This document shows positions 33,486 to 42,571 of a stretch of 64,000 nt of DNA, piece by piece (the stretch's first letter is position 1; each line of letters starts with the position of its first letter). The position numbers and the translations under genes were made by a program. The notes beneath the pieces were generated by a model. That model saw only the letters and a list, made by a program, of their open reading frames with translations, made no database searches and was not told the origin of the DNA. This DNA is from Sphingomonas adhaesiva (GTDB lineage: Bacteria; Pseudomonadota; Alphaproteobacteria; Sphingomonadales; Sphingomonadaceae). The stretch spans positions 2,416,001-2,480,000 of the forward strand of contig NZ_JAQIJT010000002.1 of assembly GCF_036946125.1 (NCBI RefSeq). The letters are read 5' to 3'.

Positions 33486-34629
33486 ACTGCCGCGTCAGCT
33501 CGCGCCCGACGATCATCCGCATCACCTGGTTGGTCCCCTCCAGGATCGAATGGACGCGCAGGTCGCGCCAGAACCGCTCGATCGGATAATCCATCAGATA
33601 GCCGTAGCCGCCATGCAGCTGGAGCGCGCGATCGACCACGCTGCTGCCGGTGTCGGTCGACAGCCGCTTCGCCATCGCCGCGAAGCGCGTCTTGTCGGGC
33701 GCGTTCGCGCTCACTTTCGCCGCGGCGACGTACAGCAGGTAGCGCGCCGCCTGCAGCTCGGTATCCATGTCCGCCAGCATGAACTGCGTGTTCTGGAACT
33801 CGGCGACCGGCTTGCCGAACTGCTGCCGGTCCTTCGTATAGGCGATCGCCTCGTCCAGGCAGCGCTGCGCGCCCCCCAGCGAACAGGCGCCGATGTTCAG
33901 CCGCCCGCCGTCCAGCCCCATCATCGCGAAGCGGAAGCCCTCGCCCTCCTGGCCGACGCGATTGTCGACCGGCACGCGGACGTTGTCGAAGATCACCTGC
34001 CGCGTCGGCTGCGCATGCCAGCCCAGCTTGCGCTCGTTCGCGCCGAAGCTGACGCCGGGCATGTCCTTCTCGATCACCAGGCAGGAAATGCCCTTGGGCC
34101 CTTCCGCGCCGGTGCGCACCATCGTGACATAGACCTCGTTCTCGCCCGCGCCGGAGATGAACTGCTTGGTGCCGTTGACGACATAATGGTCGCCGTCGAG
34201 CCGCGCGCTGGTCTTCAGCGCCGCCGCGTCCGATCCCGACCCCGGCTCGGTCAGGCAATAGCTGGCGATCCGCTCCATCGTGACCAGGTCGGGCAGGTAG
34301 CGCGCCTTCAGCTCGGCGTTGCCGAAGCGGTCGATCATCCAGCTGGCCATGTTGTGGATCGAGATGAACGCGCTGGTGGCGGGGCAGCCATAGGCCATCG
34401 CCTCCATGATGAGCGCCGCCTCCAGCCGGCCCAGGTTGATCCCGCCGCTCTCCTCGCTGACGTAGATCGCGGCGAAGCCGAGCTCCGCCGCCGCCTTGAT
34501 CGTATCGCGCGGGAAGATGTGCTTCTCGTCCCATTCCGCGGCGAAGGGCGTGATGCGGTCCGCGGTGAAGCGGCGCGCCAGCTCCTGGATCTCGCGCTGG
34601 TCGTCGGTCAGGTCGAACTGGTCGGTCAT
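33484..34629 (-). CDS. acyl-CoA dehydrogenase (isobutyryl-CoA type)
   Basis: A 381-residue flavoprotein dehydrogenase. FAD/substrate motif YCLTEPGSGSDAAALKTSA, the middle beta domain and the C-terminal helical domain with LHGGYGYLMDYPIERFWRDL and HSILEGTNQVMRMIVG are all canonical; the Glu in LEGTNQ fits the catalytic base of short-chain enzymes. Context suggests isobutyryl-CoA or 2-methylacyl-CoA as substrate. The start at 34629 (MTDQFDLTDD) gives the family's usual N terminus. Confidence 0.94.
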   Translation of the reverse strand: MTDQFDLTDDQREIQELARRFTADRITPFAAEWDEKHIFPRDTIKAAAELGFAAIYVSEESGGINLGRLEAALIMEAMAYGCPATSAFISIHNMASWMIDRFGNAELKARYLPDLVTMERIASYCLTEPGSGSDAAALKTSARLDGDHYVVNGTKQFISGAGENEVYVTMVRTGAEGPKGISCLVIEKDMPGVSFGANERKLGWHAQPTRQVIFDNVRVPVDNRVGQEGEGFRFAMMGLDGGRLNIGACSLGGAQRCLDEAIAYTKDRQQFGKPVAEFQNTQFMLADMDTELQAARYLLYVAAAKVSANAPDKTRFAAMAKRLSTDTGSSVVDRALQLHGGYGYLMDYPIERFWRDLRVHSILEGTNQVMRMIVGRELTRQ

Positions 34630-34648
34630 GTCACGTCCCGTCTGGCGC

Positions 34649-35173
34649 TCAGCAGCGCTTGTAGCGGATGGAGAGGGCAGGCTGTCCGGCGGCGGCGGCG
34701 CGGGTGCGCGACAGCGTCGTGTCGCCATTCTCCAGCCGATAGGTTTCGGTGGCGATGGTCGCCTGCCCCTCCCCGTCGAAACGCAGGTCCGCGCTCAGCG
34801 CGATCGGCGACAGCGGCCGCATCGCCTGCACGCGCGCCTTGGATTCGTAGAAGCGGATCGTGTCGCCATCGACGTCGATCCGCCCCGTTGCGGCGGTGTT
34901 CGCCAGCTCGCAATCGTCGTCGCTCGCGCCCCAGAAGCCGCGGAACGCCGCGGGAAAGGCACGGTCGCGCGCGGCATTGGGCGTCGGCGTCGCCACCGGC
35001 ACGCCCAGCCGTGCGGTCGATTTCGCGCCGCTGCGCGCCACCTCGGCATCGATCGCGGCCTGCGCACGCGCTTCCTTCTCCGGCACCTCGACGCGATTGT
35101 AGTCCGCCGACGTGCCGCCCGAGCACGCCGCCAGCATCGCCGCCAGCGCCATTGCCGTGATCGCCCGCGTCAT
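34649..35173 (-). CDS. lipoprotein of unknown function
   Basis: A 174-residue lipoprotein with lipobox LAAC (AAMLAACSGGTSADY). The mature part (about 75-174) contains a compact beta-rich domain: RGFWGASDDDCELANTAATG, then DVDGDTIRFYESKARV and TLSRTRAAAAG, ending in RYKRC; the two cysteines could form a disulfide. It overlaps the deacetylase stop (ATGA) and lies 19 nt before the acyl-CoA dehydrogenase, so it is embedded in the valine operon without an obvious metabolic link. Confidence 0.75.
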   Translation of the reverse strand: MTRAITAMALAAMLAACSGGTSADYNRVEVPEKEARAQAAIDAEVARSGAKSTARLGVPVATPTPNAARDRAFPAAFRGFWGASDDDCELANTAATGRIDVDGDTIRFYESKARVQAMRPLSPIALSADLRFDGEGQATIATETYRLENGDTTLSRTRAAAAGQPALSIRYKRC

Positions 35174-36114
35174 GGCGCCTCCTTCTCGTGCAGCACCCGC
35201 GTCGCGAACAGCCGGTTGGCCAGCCGCGAGTCGTTGCGCTCGTAGGAACGCGGCGCCGGCACGCCTTGCTCCAGCGCGATCATCTCGATCCGCGTGCCCT
35301 GCGCGACGGGGGTGTCCGGCGCCGGGGCGGCGGCGAGCGGGTCGGCATAGGCCGCATCCGCGGTCACGATCGTCCAGCCGTCGCGGCGCAGCGCCCTGGC
35401 CAGGTCCGCGACATATAGCGCCGCCAGATCGGTTTCGTGCAACAGCAGGACATGCGCGGGCGACCGCCCCAGCACGCGCCGCGCCAGCGCATCGCCGAAG
35501 TCCGCCGAGCGGACCATCGTCTCGACGTACAGCGTCCTCAGCGCGGGATAGTCGACCCGCTTGCCCGCCCGCACCGCCTGTTCCAGCTGATATTCGATGT
35601 TCCAGTCGGAGCCGTCGACGGTGACATAGGCGTTCGACAGCCCGCGCGCCGCCAGCCCGGCGCGCGCCGCATCGCGCAGCGCGCGGTCGCTGCCGCCTTC
35701 GTCCAGGAAGGGGAAGCGGAACCACGGCCGATAGCCGGTCCGCCCCTTCAGCCAGGCCTCGCTGCGGTCGATGTCGGCCAGAAAGGCGGTCGCGCCGATC
35801 CTGCTGAGCGCGGGATGCGAGAAACTGTGGTCGCCGATGACGTGACCCGCGGCGACATAGGCGGCGATGCGCTGCTCGCCGCCCGCGCCGTCCGCCGTGG
35901 CGAGCGATCCCGGATTCACGAACATCGCCGCCTGCGCCACCTTCGCCCGGCGCAGCTGCGCGATCAGCCGCCGCGTCCGCTCCTCCGGCGTGAACAGCGC
36001 ACCGCGCGTGCGCGGCACGTCGTCGAACGTCAGCGCGATGCGCTTCTCCTGCGCCGCCGCGGGCACGGCGGCGAGCAGGGCCAGAAGGATCAGGATCAGG
36101 CGCCGCAGGGTCAT
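35170..36114 (-). CDS. secreted polysaccharide deacetylase-like protein
   Basis: A 314-residue NodB-fold (CE4) protein with a signal peptide (LILILLALLAAVPAAAQ). Motif 1 is LTFDDVPR with the catalytic/metal Asp pair, motif 2 is IGDHSFSHPAL (H...H metal ligands), and later motifs include PWFRFPFLDEGG and LLHETD. It should remove acetyl groups from a cell-wall or exported glycan. The start at 36114 is preferred over 36120 because GAGGAGG lies 8 nt before it but only 2 nt before 36120. The ribosome site directly adjoins a palindromic repeat. Confidence 0.85.
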   Translation of the reverse strand: MTLRRLILILLALLAAVPAAAQEKRIALTFDDVPRTRGALFTPEERTRRLIAQLRRAKVAQAAMFVNPGSLATADGAGGEQRIAAYVAAGHVIGDHSFSHPALSRIGATAFLADIDRSEAWLKGRTGYRPWFRFPFLDEGGSDRALRDAARAGLAARGLSNAYVTVDGSDWNIEYQLEQAVRAGKRVDYPALRTLYVETMVRSADFGDALARRVLGRSPAHVLLLHETDLAALYVADLARALRRDGWTIVTADAAYADPLAAAPAPDTPVAQGTRIEMIALEQGVPAPRSYERNDSRLANRLFATRVLHEKEAP

Positions 36115-36129
36115 CGTCATCGCCTCCTC

Positions 36130-36223
36130 GTCACCCCGGACTTGTTCCGGCATCCACCGTTCCGCGGGAGCAGCATCCGCGACCCTTGCGGCACGGTGGA
36201 TGCCGGAACAAGTCCGGCATGAC
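36130..36223. repeat. palindromic repeat, CCGGACTTGTTCCGG variant
   Basis: Left arm GTCACCCCGGACTTGTTCC then GGCATCCACCG; right arm CGGTGGATGCCGG then AACAAGTCCGGCATGAC. The arms are about 30 nt, separated by 35-40 nt. It fills the gap between mmsA and the deacetylase and reaches to within 3 nt of the deacetylase ribosome site. Confidence 0.85.
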
Positions 36224-36231
36224 GGCTCCCC

Positions 36232-37734
36232 TCACCCCATCGTCGGGATGACGAAGGCATTGGCCGCATCCACCCCCGCCGCGCCGTCGGGCCAGCGCTG
36301 CGTCACGGTCTTCACCCGGGTCCAGAACTTCACCCCCTCCATGCCGTGCTGGTTGGTATCGCCGAACGCGCTGCGCTTCCACCCGCCGAAGGTGTGATAG
36401 GCGACCGGCACCGGGATCGGCACGTTGATGCCGACCATGCCGACGTTGACGCGCGCCGCAAACTCGCGCGCGGCGTGGCCGTTGCGCGTGAAGATCGCGA
36501 CGCCGTTGCCATATTGATGCTCGCTGGGCAGCCGCAGCGCGGTCTCGAAATCGGGCGCGCGCACGATCTGGAGGACGGGGCCGAAGATCTCCTCCTTGTA
36601 CGCCTGCATGTCCGGGGTGACGCGGTCGAACAGGCTGGGCCCGATGAAGAAGCCCTGCTCATGCCCCTGCAACGTGAAGTTCCGGCCGTCGACGACCAGT
36701 TCGGCACCCTCGTCGACCCCGGTCTGGATCCAGTTCTCGACCCGCTGCTTGTGCGCGGCGTTGACCACCGGGCCGTAGTGCGCGTCCTTGTCGGTCGATA
36801 CGCCGACCCGCAACGCGGCGATCGCGGGGATCAGCTTCTCGCGCAGGCGGTCCGCGGTCTGCTCGCCCACCGGCACCACCACCGGCAGCGCCATGCAGCG
36901 CTCGCCCGCCGAACCGAACGCCGCGCCCGACAGATCGGCGACGACCTGGTCCAGATCGGCGTCGGGCATGACGATGCCGTGGTTCTTCGCGCCCCCCATT
37001 GCCTGCACGCGCTTCCCCGCATCGACGCCGCGGCGATAGACGTAATGCGCGATGTCGGACGACCCGACGAAGCTGATCGCGCCGATCGCGGGATGATCCA
37101 GGATCGCGTCGACCATCTCCTTGTCGCCGTGGACGACCTGCAACACGCCCTCGGGCAGCCCCGCCTCGCGCATCAGCTCGGCGAGGCGCACCGGCACCGA
37201 CGGGTCGCGCTCGCTGGGCTTCAGGATGAACGCGTTGCCGCAGGCGATCGCGACGCCGAACATCCACATCGGGATCATCGCGGGGAAGTTGAACGGCGTG
37301 ATACCGGCGCCGATGCCGATCGGCTGGCGCATCGAATAGACGTCGATGCCGGGGCCCGCGCCCTGCGTATATTCGCCCTTCAGCACGTGGGGCACGCCGC
37401 AGCAGAATTCGATGACCTCCAGCCCGCGCTGGATGTCGCCCTTCGAATCCGCGATCACCTTGCCATGTTCGGAGGACAGGGTGCGCGCCAGCTCCTCCAT
37501 GTTCGCCTCGACCAGTTCCTTGAAGCGGAACATCACGCGCGCGCGGCGCTGCGGGTTGGTCGCGGCCCACGCCGGCTGCGCGGCCTGCGCCGCGGCGACC
37601 GCGCGGTCGAGGTCCGCCGTCGTGCCCAGCGTCACCCGCGCCTGCACCTGCCCGCTGTTGGGGTCGTAGACATCGCCGTGGCGGGTCGCCGTCCCCGCGG
37701 CTCCGCCGGCTACGACATGCTCGATCGTCCGCAT
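36232..37734 (-). CDS. mmsA: CoA-acylating methylmalonate-semialdehyde dehydrogenase
   Basis: A 500-residue aldehyde dehydrogenase of the MmsA/IolA type, converting methylmalonate semialdehyde to propionyl-CoA. The nucleophile Cys lies in GSAGERCMALPVVV. Family marks include FNFPAMIPMWMFGVAIACGN and GVNVPIPVPVAYHTFGGWKRS. The start at 37734 has GGAGAG 7 nt upstream; an ATG at 37749 is possible. It heads the valine genes and is divergent from a LysR regulator. Confidence 0.95.
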   Translation of the reverse strand: MRTIEHVVAGGAAGTATRHGDVYDPNSGQVQARVTLGTTADLDRAVAAAQAAQPAWAATNPQRRARVMFRFKELVEANMEELARTLSSEHGKVIADSKGDIQRGLEVIEFCCGVPHVLKGEYTQGAGPGIDVYSMRQPIGIGAGITPFNFPAMIPMWMFGVAIACGNAFILKPSERDPSVPVRLAELMREAGLPEGVLQVVHGDKEMVDAILDHPAIGAISFVGSSDIAHYVYRRGVDAGKRVQAMGGAKNHGIVMPDADLDQVVADLSGAAFGSAGERCMALPVVVPVGEQTADRLREKLIPAIAALRVGVSTDKDAHYGPVVNAAHKQRVENWIQTGVDEGAELVVDGRNFTLQGHEQGFFIGPSLFDRVTPDMQAYKEEIFGPVLQIVRAPDFETALRLPSEHQYGNGVAIFTRNGHAAREFAARVNVGMVGINVPIPVPVAYHTFGGWKRSAFGDTNQHGMEGVKFWTRVKTVTQRWPDGAAGVDAANAFVIPTMG

Positions 37735-37769
37735 CGCATCGCTCTCCATGATTGACCTGCGTCTGCGCG

Positions 37770-37824
37770 CTGCATCATTTGCCCGCAAGCGGCGAATCTG
37801 CAACCATCACCTGCAATGATGCAG
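37770..37824. promoter_or_regulatory. candidate LysR operator, mmsA / LysR divergent promoter
   Basis: An inverted repeat CTGCATCATTTGC (37770-37782) and GCAATGATGCAG (37813-37824), one base different. The right half, CTGCAATGATGCAG, is itself a palindrome and contains the start codon of the LysR gene (37816). A third CTGCAA half-site is at 37798-37803. Overlap of operator and start codon would allow tight autoregulation. Confidence 0.5.
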
Positions 37825-38715
37825 CCCCTCCCCTGGAACGACCTGCAGGACTTTCTCGCCATCGCGCGCGCCGGGCAATTGTCGCGCGCCGCCGCGCTGA
37901 TGGGGGTGGACGCGACCACGGTCGGCCGCCGCCTGCGCCGGCTGGAGGCGCGGCTCGGGCGGACGCTCTTCGAACAGACGCGCGAGGGGCAGGTGCTGAC
38001 CGAGGCGGGCGAGGCCCTGCTGGCGCAGGTCGAGGCGATGAGTCGCGCGGCGGAACGCATCGCGGACCCCGCGGGCGACCGCGCCGACGTCTCAGGACTG
38101 CTGCGCGTCAGCGTGTCGGAGGGGTTCGGGACGTGGCTGATCGCCGAGCATCTGCACGATTTCGCCGCCCGCCACCCCGCGGTCACGGTCGATCTGGTGG
38201 CCAGCAACGGCTTCCTCAGCCCCTCCAAGCGCGAGGCGGACTGCGCCGTCCTGCTCGCGCGCCCGCGGCAGGGGCCCGTCGTCGCCGCCAAACTCGCCGA
38301 TTACCGGCTCCATCTCTACGCCAGCCGCGATTATGTCGCGCGACACGGTACGCCGACGCGCGCGACACTGGCGCGCGACCATCGCCTGATCGGCTATATC
38401 CCCGACCTGCTCTATGCGCCGGAGCTTCGCTACCTGCACGAAATCGACCCCGCGCTCGCGCCCACGCTGCGCAGTTCCAGCATCCATGCGCAGGCGCGCC
38501 TCGTCGCATCGGGTGCGGGGGTGGGCGTCCTGCCGCATTTCATCGCCGGCGCCGATCCCGCCTTGCTGCGCGTCCTGCCGGAGATCGCGATCACCCGCGC
38601 CTTCTGGCTGGTCACGCACCGCGATACCCGCCGCCTGCGCCGCGTGCGTGCGTTTCGCGACTGGCTGACGGAGCTCGTCTCGACGCATCGCGCGCGGCTG
38701 GTAGGGACGTATTAA
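37816..38715 (+). CDS. LysR-family regulator of the mms genes
   Basis: A 299-residue LysR protein with the N-terminal helix-turn-helix (WNDLQDFLAIARAGQLSRAA, VDATTVGRRLRRLEARLG) and an effector-binding domain (LLRVSVSEGFGTWLIAEHL onwards). The VDATTVGRRL form is common in LysR regulators beside aldehyde dehydrogenases. It is divergent from mmsA and probably activates it in response to a valine-pathway intermediate (inference). Two adjacent ATG codons (37816, 37819) could start translation. Confidence 0.9.
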   Translation: MMQPLPWNDLQDFLAIARAGQLSRAAALMGVDATTVGRRLRRLEARLGRTLFEQTREGQVLTEAGEALLAQVEAMSRAAERIADPAGDRADVSGLLRVSVSEGFGTWLIAEHLHDFAARHPAVTVDLVASNGFLSPSKREADCAVLLARPRQGPVVAAKLADYRLHLYASRDYVARHGTPTRATLARDHRLIGYIPDLLYAPELRYLHEIDPALAPTLRSSSIHAQARLVASGAGVGVLPHFIAGADPALLRVLPEIAITRAFWLVTHRDTRRLRRVRAFRDWLTELVSTHRARLVGTY

Positions 38716-38792
38716 CCATGCCCGACTACCCGATCGTCATGATATGGCCGCTCTCAAACGCCGACGGGAATCGGCCAGGGGGATTGCAGACG

Positions 38793-40523
38793 ATGACACG
38801 GGTGTGGGTGAAGGCGGCGTTGCTGCTGGGGAGCGCCGCGGGCGCGTTGACGCCGCTGGCGGCGCAGGTGACGAGACCCACCGCCCGCGCCACGCAGCAG
38901 CCCGCCGCCGCCCCCGCCGCGACCGCGACGACCCCGGCGGTCGCGCCGCGCAGCACCGTGGCGACGACTGTCATCGCCGGCCCGCCGGTCACGGGCCTCC
39001 CCGATCGCCCCGCTCCGCGCTACGCCCCCGATTTCGGCGGCAAGTTGTCGGGCCTGCCCTATGACAAGAAGGCGCCCGTCCCCGCGATCGCGCCGGTCCG
39101 CACGCTGGCGGAGGCGATCACGCTCGCCTACCGCACCAATCCCGAACTGCTCCAGGCGCGCGCGCAGGCGCGGTCGACCGACTTCGGCGTGCCCGCGGCC
39201 CGGTCGCAATTCGGCCCCCAGCTGGGCGTATCGGGTGCCTACACCTTCACGCGCACCCGGCAGGAGGTGATCCCGGGCACCTTCCTGGGCGTCCAGGGCT
39301 GGAACAGCTCGGCACAGGCGGTGCTGTCGCAGCCGGTGTGGACGTTCGGGCGCAACGCATCGGCGGCGGCGGGCGCCGTCGCGACCGCGCAATTCCAGCG
39401 CGACGCGCTGCGCGTGACCGAGGCGCAGGTGATGAACGACGTCGTCACCGCCTATGTCGCGGTGCTGCGCGACGCCGCCTCGGTGACGATCGCGCGCGAG
39501 AATCTGGCGCTGCTCAACCGCCAGCTGGACGAGAACCAGACCCGCTTCGAGGTGCGCGACCTGACGCTGACCGACCTCGACCAGACACGCACCCGCGTCC
39601 AGCTGGGCCAGGCCGACCTGCTCCAGGCGGAGGGGCAGCTGGGCATATCGCAGAAGGTGTTCCTGCAGCGCGTCGGTGCGCCTCCGGGCGACCTCCAGCC
39701 GCCCGACCTGCTCAACATCACCTTCAACTCGCTCGACGGCGCCTATGCCTTTGCCGAGGCGAACAGCGGCCTGGTCCGCGCGGCGCAATCGCGTGAGAAG
39801 ATCTCGCGCGCCGCCGTCGCCGCGGCGCGCGCCGAGATGGGGCCGCGCGTTGACCTGCGCGGCACGGCCAGCTACGGCAGCGTCTCGCCCTATAACGACC
39901 AGCTGCGCACGACCAACCTCGTCGGTCAGGTGGTGGTGACCCAGCCGATCATCGACTCCGGCCTGCGCCGTTCGCGTGTCGGCCAGGCGGAGGAGGCGAA
40001 CCAGGCCGACTGGCGCCTGCTCGACCAGACCTATCGCGACACCCGGCAGACGGTGGGCGCCGCGTGGGAGCAGCTGGCCGCGACGCGCACGTCGCTCGCC
40101 AACTACCGCGCCGCCATCGACGCCGCGCAGCGCGCCTATGACGGCGCGCTGATCCAGCAGAAGGCGGGCGATCGCAGCACGCTCGACGTGCTGAACCTTG
40201 CGCGCGACCTGCTGACCGTGCGCAACAGCTACAATCTGACGATCGCGAGCGAATATCTCGCCCGCGCCGGCCTGCTCGCCGCGGCCGGGTTGCTGGAGGG
40301 GCCGCAGATCGTCCCCGGGCTGACCGGCTATGACGATCAGGACCATTACGATCGCGTGCGTCGCCGCGGCGACATTCCGCTGCTGACGCCGGTGCTCAAC
40401 GCGCTCGACAACGTCACCACCGGCAATCTGACGCGCGACCGGCCCGTCCGCGACGCCGGTGCCGAGCAGGCGATCGGCGCCACCATGCCGCTGCCCGCCC
40501 CCGATCCCGTGACGAAGCCCTGA
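38793..40523 (+). CDS. TolC-family outer-membrane efflux protein
   Basis: A 576-residue TolC-like protein with a signal peptide (ALLLGSAAGALTPLAAQ) and an unusually long Ala/Pro/Thr-rich N-terminal linker (about 25-105). The two OEP repeats start at about 107 (LAEAITLAYRTNPELLQARA) and about 330 (LDGAYAFAEANSGLVRAAQS), with YAxVLRDAASVTIARENLALL and the second-half equivalent WEQLAATRTSLANYRAAI. It forms the trimeric exit duct of type I secretion or RND pumps. No inner-membrane partner adjoins; the next block makes exopolysaccharide. The start at 38793 has AGGGGGA 10 nt upstream. Confidence 0.92.
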   Translation: MTRVWVKAALLLGSAAGALTPLAAQVTRPTARATQQPAAAPAATATTPAVAPRSTVATTVIAGPPVTGLPDRPAPRYAPDFGGKLSGLPYDKKAPVPAIAPVRTLAEAITLAYRTNPELLQARAQARSTDFGVPAARSQFGPQLGVSGAYTFTRTRQEVIPGTFLGVQGWNSSAQAVLSQPVWTFGRNASAAAGAVATAQFQRDALRVTEAQVMNDVVTAYVAVLRDAASVTIARENLALLNRQLDENQTRFEVRDLTLTDLDQTRTRVQLGQADLLQAEGQLGISQKVFLQRVGAPPGDLQPPDLLNITFNSLDGAYAFAEANSGLVRAAQSREKISRAAVAAARAEMGPRVDLRGTASYGSVSPYNDQLRTTNLVGQVVVTQPIIDSGLRRSRVGQAEEANQADWRLLDQTYRDTRQTVGAAWEQLAATRTSLANYRAAIDAAQRAYDGALIQQKAGDRSTLDVLNLARDLLTVRNSYNLTIASEYLARAGLLAAAGLLEGPQIVPGLTGYDDQDHYDRVRRRGDIPLLTPVLNALDNVTTGNLTRDRPVRDAGAEQAIGATMPLPAPDPVTKP

Positions 40524-40559
40524 CCGGCACGGAAGGGGGGGACGGGGGCGGGGTGCCCG

Positions 40560-41561
40560 TCACATCCCGGGGATGGGCACCCCCAGCCGCGACTTTCGCC
40601 GCTTCAGCAGCACGTTGATCGGCTTCTCGATCGTCCGGTAGGCGACGATCCCGCCGATCAGGCTGGCCGCCACGCACAGGACGATCGTCGGCGCGATCGG
40701 CAGCCCGACGATCCGCGCCGCCTTCACGACGACCGCCAGGATCATCGTGTGCCACAGATAGATCGAGTAGCTGGCGTCGCCCAGCAGCTTGAGCGCGGGG
40801 ACGTACGGCAGGCCGCCCTCACGATGCTCCAGCTGCAACACCCCCGCGAGCAGCAGCAGCGCCGGGATGCCATAGGTCAACGGCCGCAGGCGATCGCTGT
40901 CGGTCCACCAGGCACCCACGTACAGCACGGCCGCCAGCGCGACCACCGCGGGCCCGCCCACGGGCGCGCCGTGCCGTTTCCAGTACCAGCCCAGCCACGC
41001 CCCCGCGACGAACTCCAGCAGGATCGGCTGCGAGTAGAAGGCGAGCAACGCGCCCGGCGCGACCGCCAGCGCGCCGATCACGCACACCATCGCGAGCAGG
41101 ACGGTCAGGACCGGCAGCTGCCACACCCGCGGCCCCAGCAGGGTGAGCGCGAAGAGCACGTAGAAGAACATTTCGAAATTGAGCGTCCAGCCCGGCACCA
41201 GCAGCGGCAAGGTCGCCGATCCCTCGGCAGCCTGGTACGGGATGAAGAGATAGGAGGCGATGATGTGCGCCACGTCGACGCGCGCCTGCGGAAACAGCCC
41301 GAGCAGGATGCCCGCCAGAAAGACCGTCGTCGCCACCCAATAGGTCGGTGCGATCCGCTTGATGCGGTCCATCATGAACGTGGTGGCGCGGGTTTCGGGG
41401 CTGGTGATCGCGATCATCAGGAACCCGCTGAGCACGAAGAACAGGTCGACCCCCGCCTCGCCGACGGTAAACCGCGTGCCGACGCGTTGTGCCGCGTGAT
41501 AGATGACGACGCCGGTCGCCGCCGCCGCGCGCAGATACTGGATCCCGACCAGCTGTCGCAT
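40560..41561 (-). CDS. acyltransferase 3 family membrane protein
   Basis: A 333-residue integral membrane acyltransferase (OafA/ExoZ type). The N-terminal GIQYLRAAAATGVVIYHA holds the conserved Arg and His of the family, FFVLSGFLM follows, and about ten hydrophobic segments run to a basic C terminus. These enzymes add acetyl or succinyl groups to exported sugars. The start is joined to the GT2 stop as TAATG. It is the distal gene of the exopolysaccharide block and is convergent with the TolC-like gene. Confidence 0.9.
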   Translation of the reverse strand: MRQLVGIQYLRAAAATGVVIYHAAQRVGTRFTVGEAGVDLFFVLSGFLMIAITSPETRATTFMMDRIKRIAPTYWVATTVFLAGILLGLFPQARVDVAHIIASYLFIPYQAAEGSATLPLLVPGWTLNFEMFFYVLFALTLLGPRVWQLPVLTVLLAMVCVIGALAVAPGALLAFYSQPILLEFVAGAWLGWYWKRHGAPVGGPAVVALAAVLYVGAWWTDSDRLRPLTYGIPALLLLAGVLQLEHREGGLPYVPALKLLGDASYSIYLWHTMILAVVVKAARIVGLPIAPTIVLCVAASLIGGIVAYRTIEKPINVLLKRRKSRLGVPIPGM

Positions 41562-42571
41562 TACCCCCCCCATCCCCTCGGCAACGGGCCCGGCCGCGCG
41601 CCGGTCAGATGCACCCCGACGAACCCCAGCGACCAGGCGACGTGCATGACCATCGCCGCCCACCCCGATGCCGCGACGCAGGCCGATTTGGCGCGCCAGC
41701 CCAGCAGCGCGCCATACGCCAGGCACAGCCCAGCCCAGCCCAGCGCGGGCAGCGCCAGCACCAGCGCCCAGGGCGTCGCCACGATCGCCAGCAGCGCGCC
41801 GAGCATCGCCGCGGCGACGGCGGGGGCGATCACGATCGGCACCGCCTGGCGCAGCTTGATGCGGCTGCCGTGGCGCAGCAGGTTGAGCGCGCGCCCACGC
41901 CCATAGCCGCGATACTGGCGGAACAGCGGCCCCGCGGCCGTGCGCGGCCAATAGGTCAGCACCAGCGCCGGCTCCAGCCAGATGCGCCCGCCCGCCGCCA
42001 GCAGCCGCTGGTCCAGCTCCGCATCCTCGTTGTGCGAGAACCCCTCGTCATATCCGCCGACGCGCGCGTACAGCGCCAGGTCGAACAGCGCGTGATGGCC
42101 GTGATCGACCCACTGCCCCGCCGTCAGCCGTCGGTGGGCCGACCCGCCGTTGCCCAGCACCGAATTCTGCGCCGCCGCCGCCGCCTGCTGGAAGCAGCCG
42201 CGCGCCGCCGTGACCATCGGCACCACGACCGACGTCGCATCCTGCGCCCGCGCCGCCGCGAGCAATCCGGCGACATAGTCGCGCGGATAGCCGCAATGCG
42301 CATCGACGCGCACCAGCCAGCGCCGCCCCGCCCCGTGGGTCCGCACCGCCAGATTGACCCCCGCGCTCTGGATGCGCGCGGGATTTTCCAGCAGCACGAC
42401 GTTCGGGTGCCGCGCCGCCATGTCGGCGACGATCGCGCGGCTGCGGTCGGTGCTGCCGCCGTCGGCGACCACGATCAGCGCGTCGCCGCTGTCCGCCACC
42501 AGCCCCGCCAGCAGGTCGGGCAGGTGCGCTTCCTCGTTGAGGCAGGGGATGACGATCAGCACGTCCTTCAT
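41561..42571 (-). CDS. family 2 glycosyltransferase (ExoA-like)
   Basis: A 336-residue GT2 enzyme. The GT-A domain occupies residues 1 to about 235: VIPCLNEEAHL, DGGSTDRSRAIV, the metal-binding VRVDAHCGYPRDYV, and the acceptor-site motif HNEDAELDQRL. The C-terminal membrane part (about 245-320) has two or three hydrophobic segments. The layout and VDAHCGYP resemble ExoA of succinoglycan synthesis. It is coupled on both sides by stop/start overlaps. Confidence 0.88.
   Translation of the reverse strand: MKDVLIVIPCLNEEAHLPDLLAGLVADSGDALIVVADGGSTDRSRAIVADMAARHPNVVLLENPARIQSAGVNLAVRTHGAGRRWLVRVDAHCGYPRDYVAGLLAAARAQDATSVVVPMVTAARGCFQQAAAAAQNSVLGNGGSAHRRLTAGQWVDHGHHALFDLALYARVGGYDEGFSHNEDAELDQRLLAAGGRIWLEPALVLTYWPRTAAGPLFRQYRGYGRGRALNLLRHGSRIKLRQAVPIVIAPAVAAAMLGALLAIVATPWALVLALPALGWAGLCLAYGALLGWRAKSACVAASGWAAMVMHVAWSLGFVGVHLTGARPGPLPRGWGG

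Noticed and set aside
40749..41906. 385-codon plus-strand frame opposite the acyltransferase
   Set aside because: Gln/Arg/His-rich low-complexity translation; the minus strand encodes two recognisable proteins coupled by a TAATG overlap.
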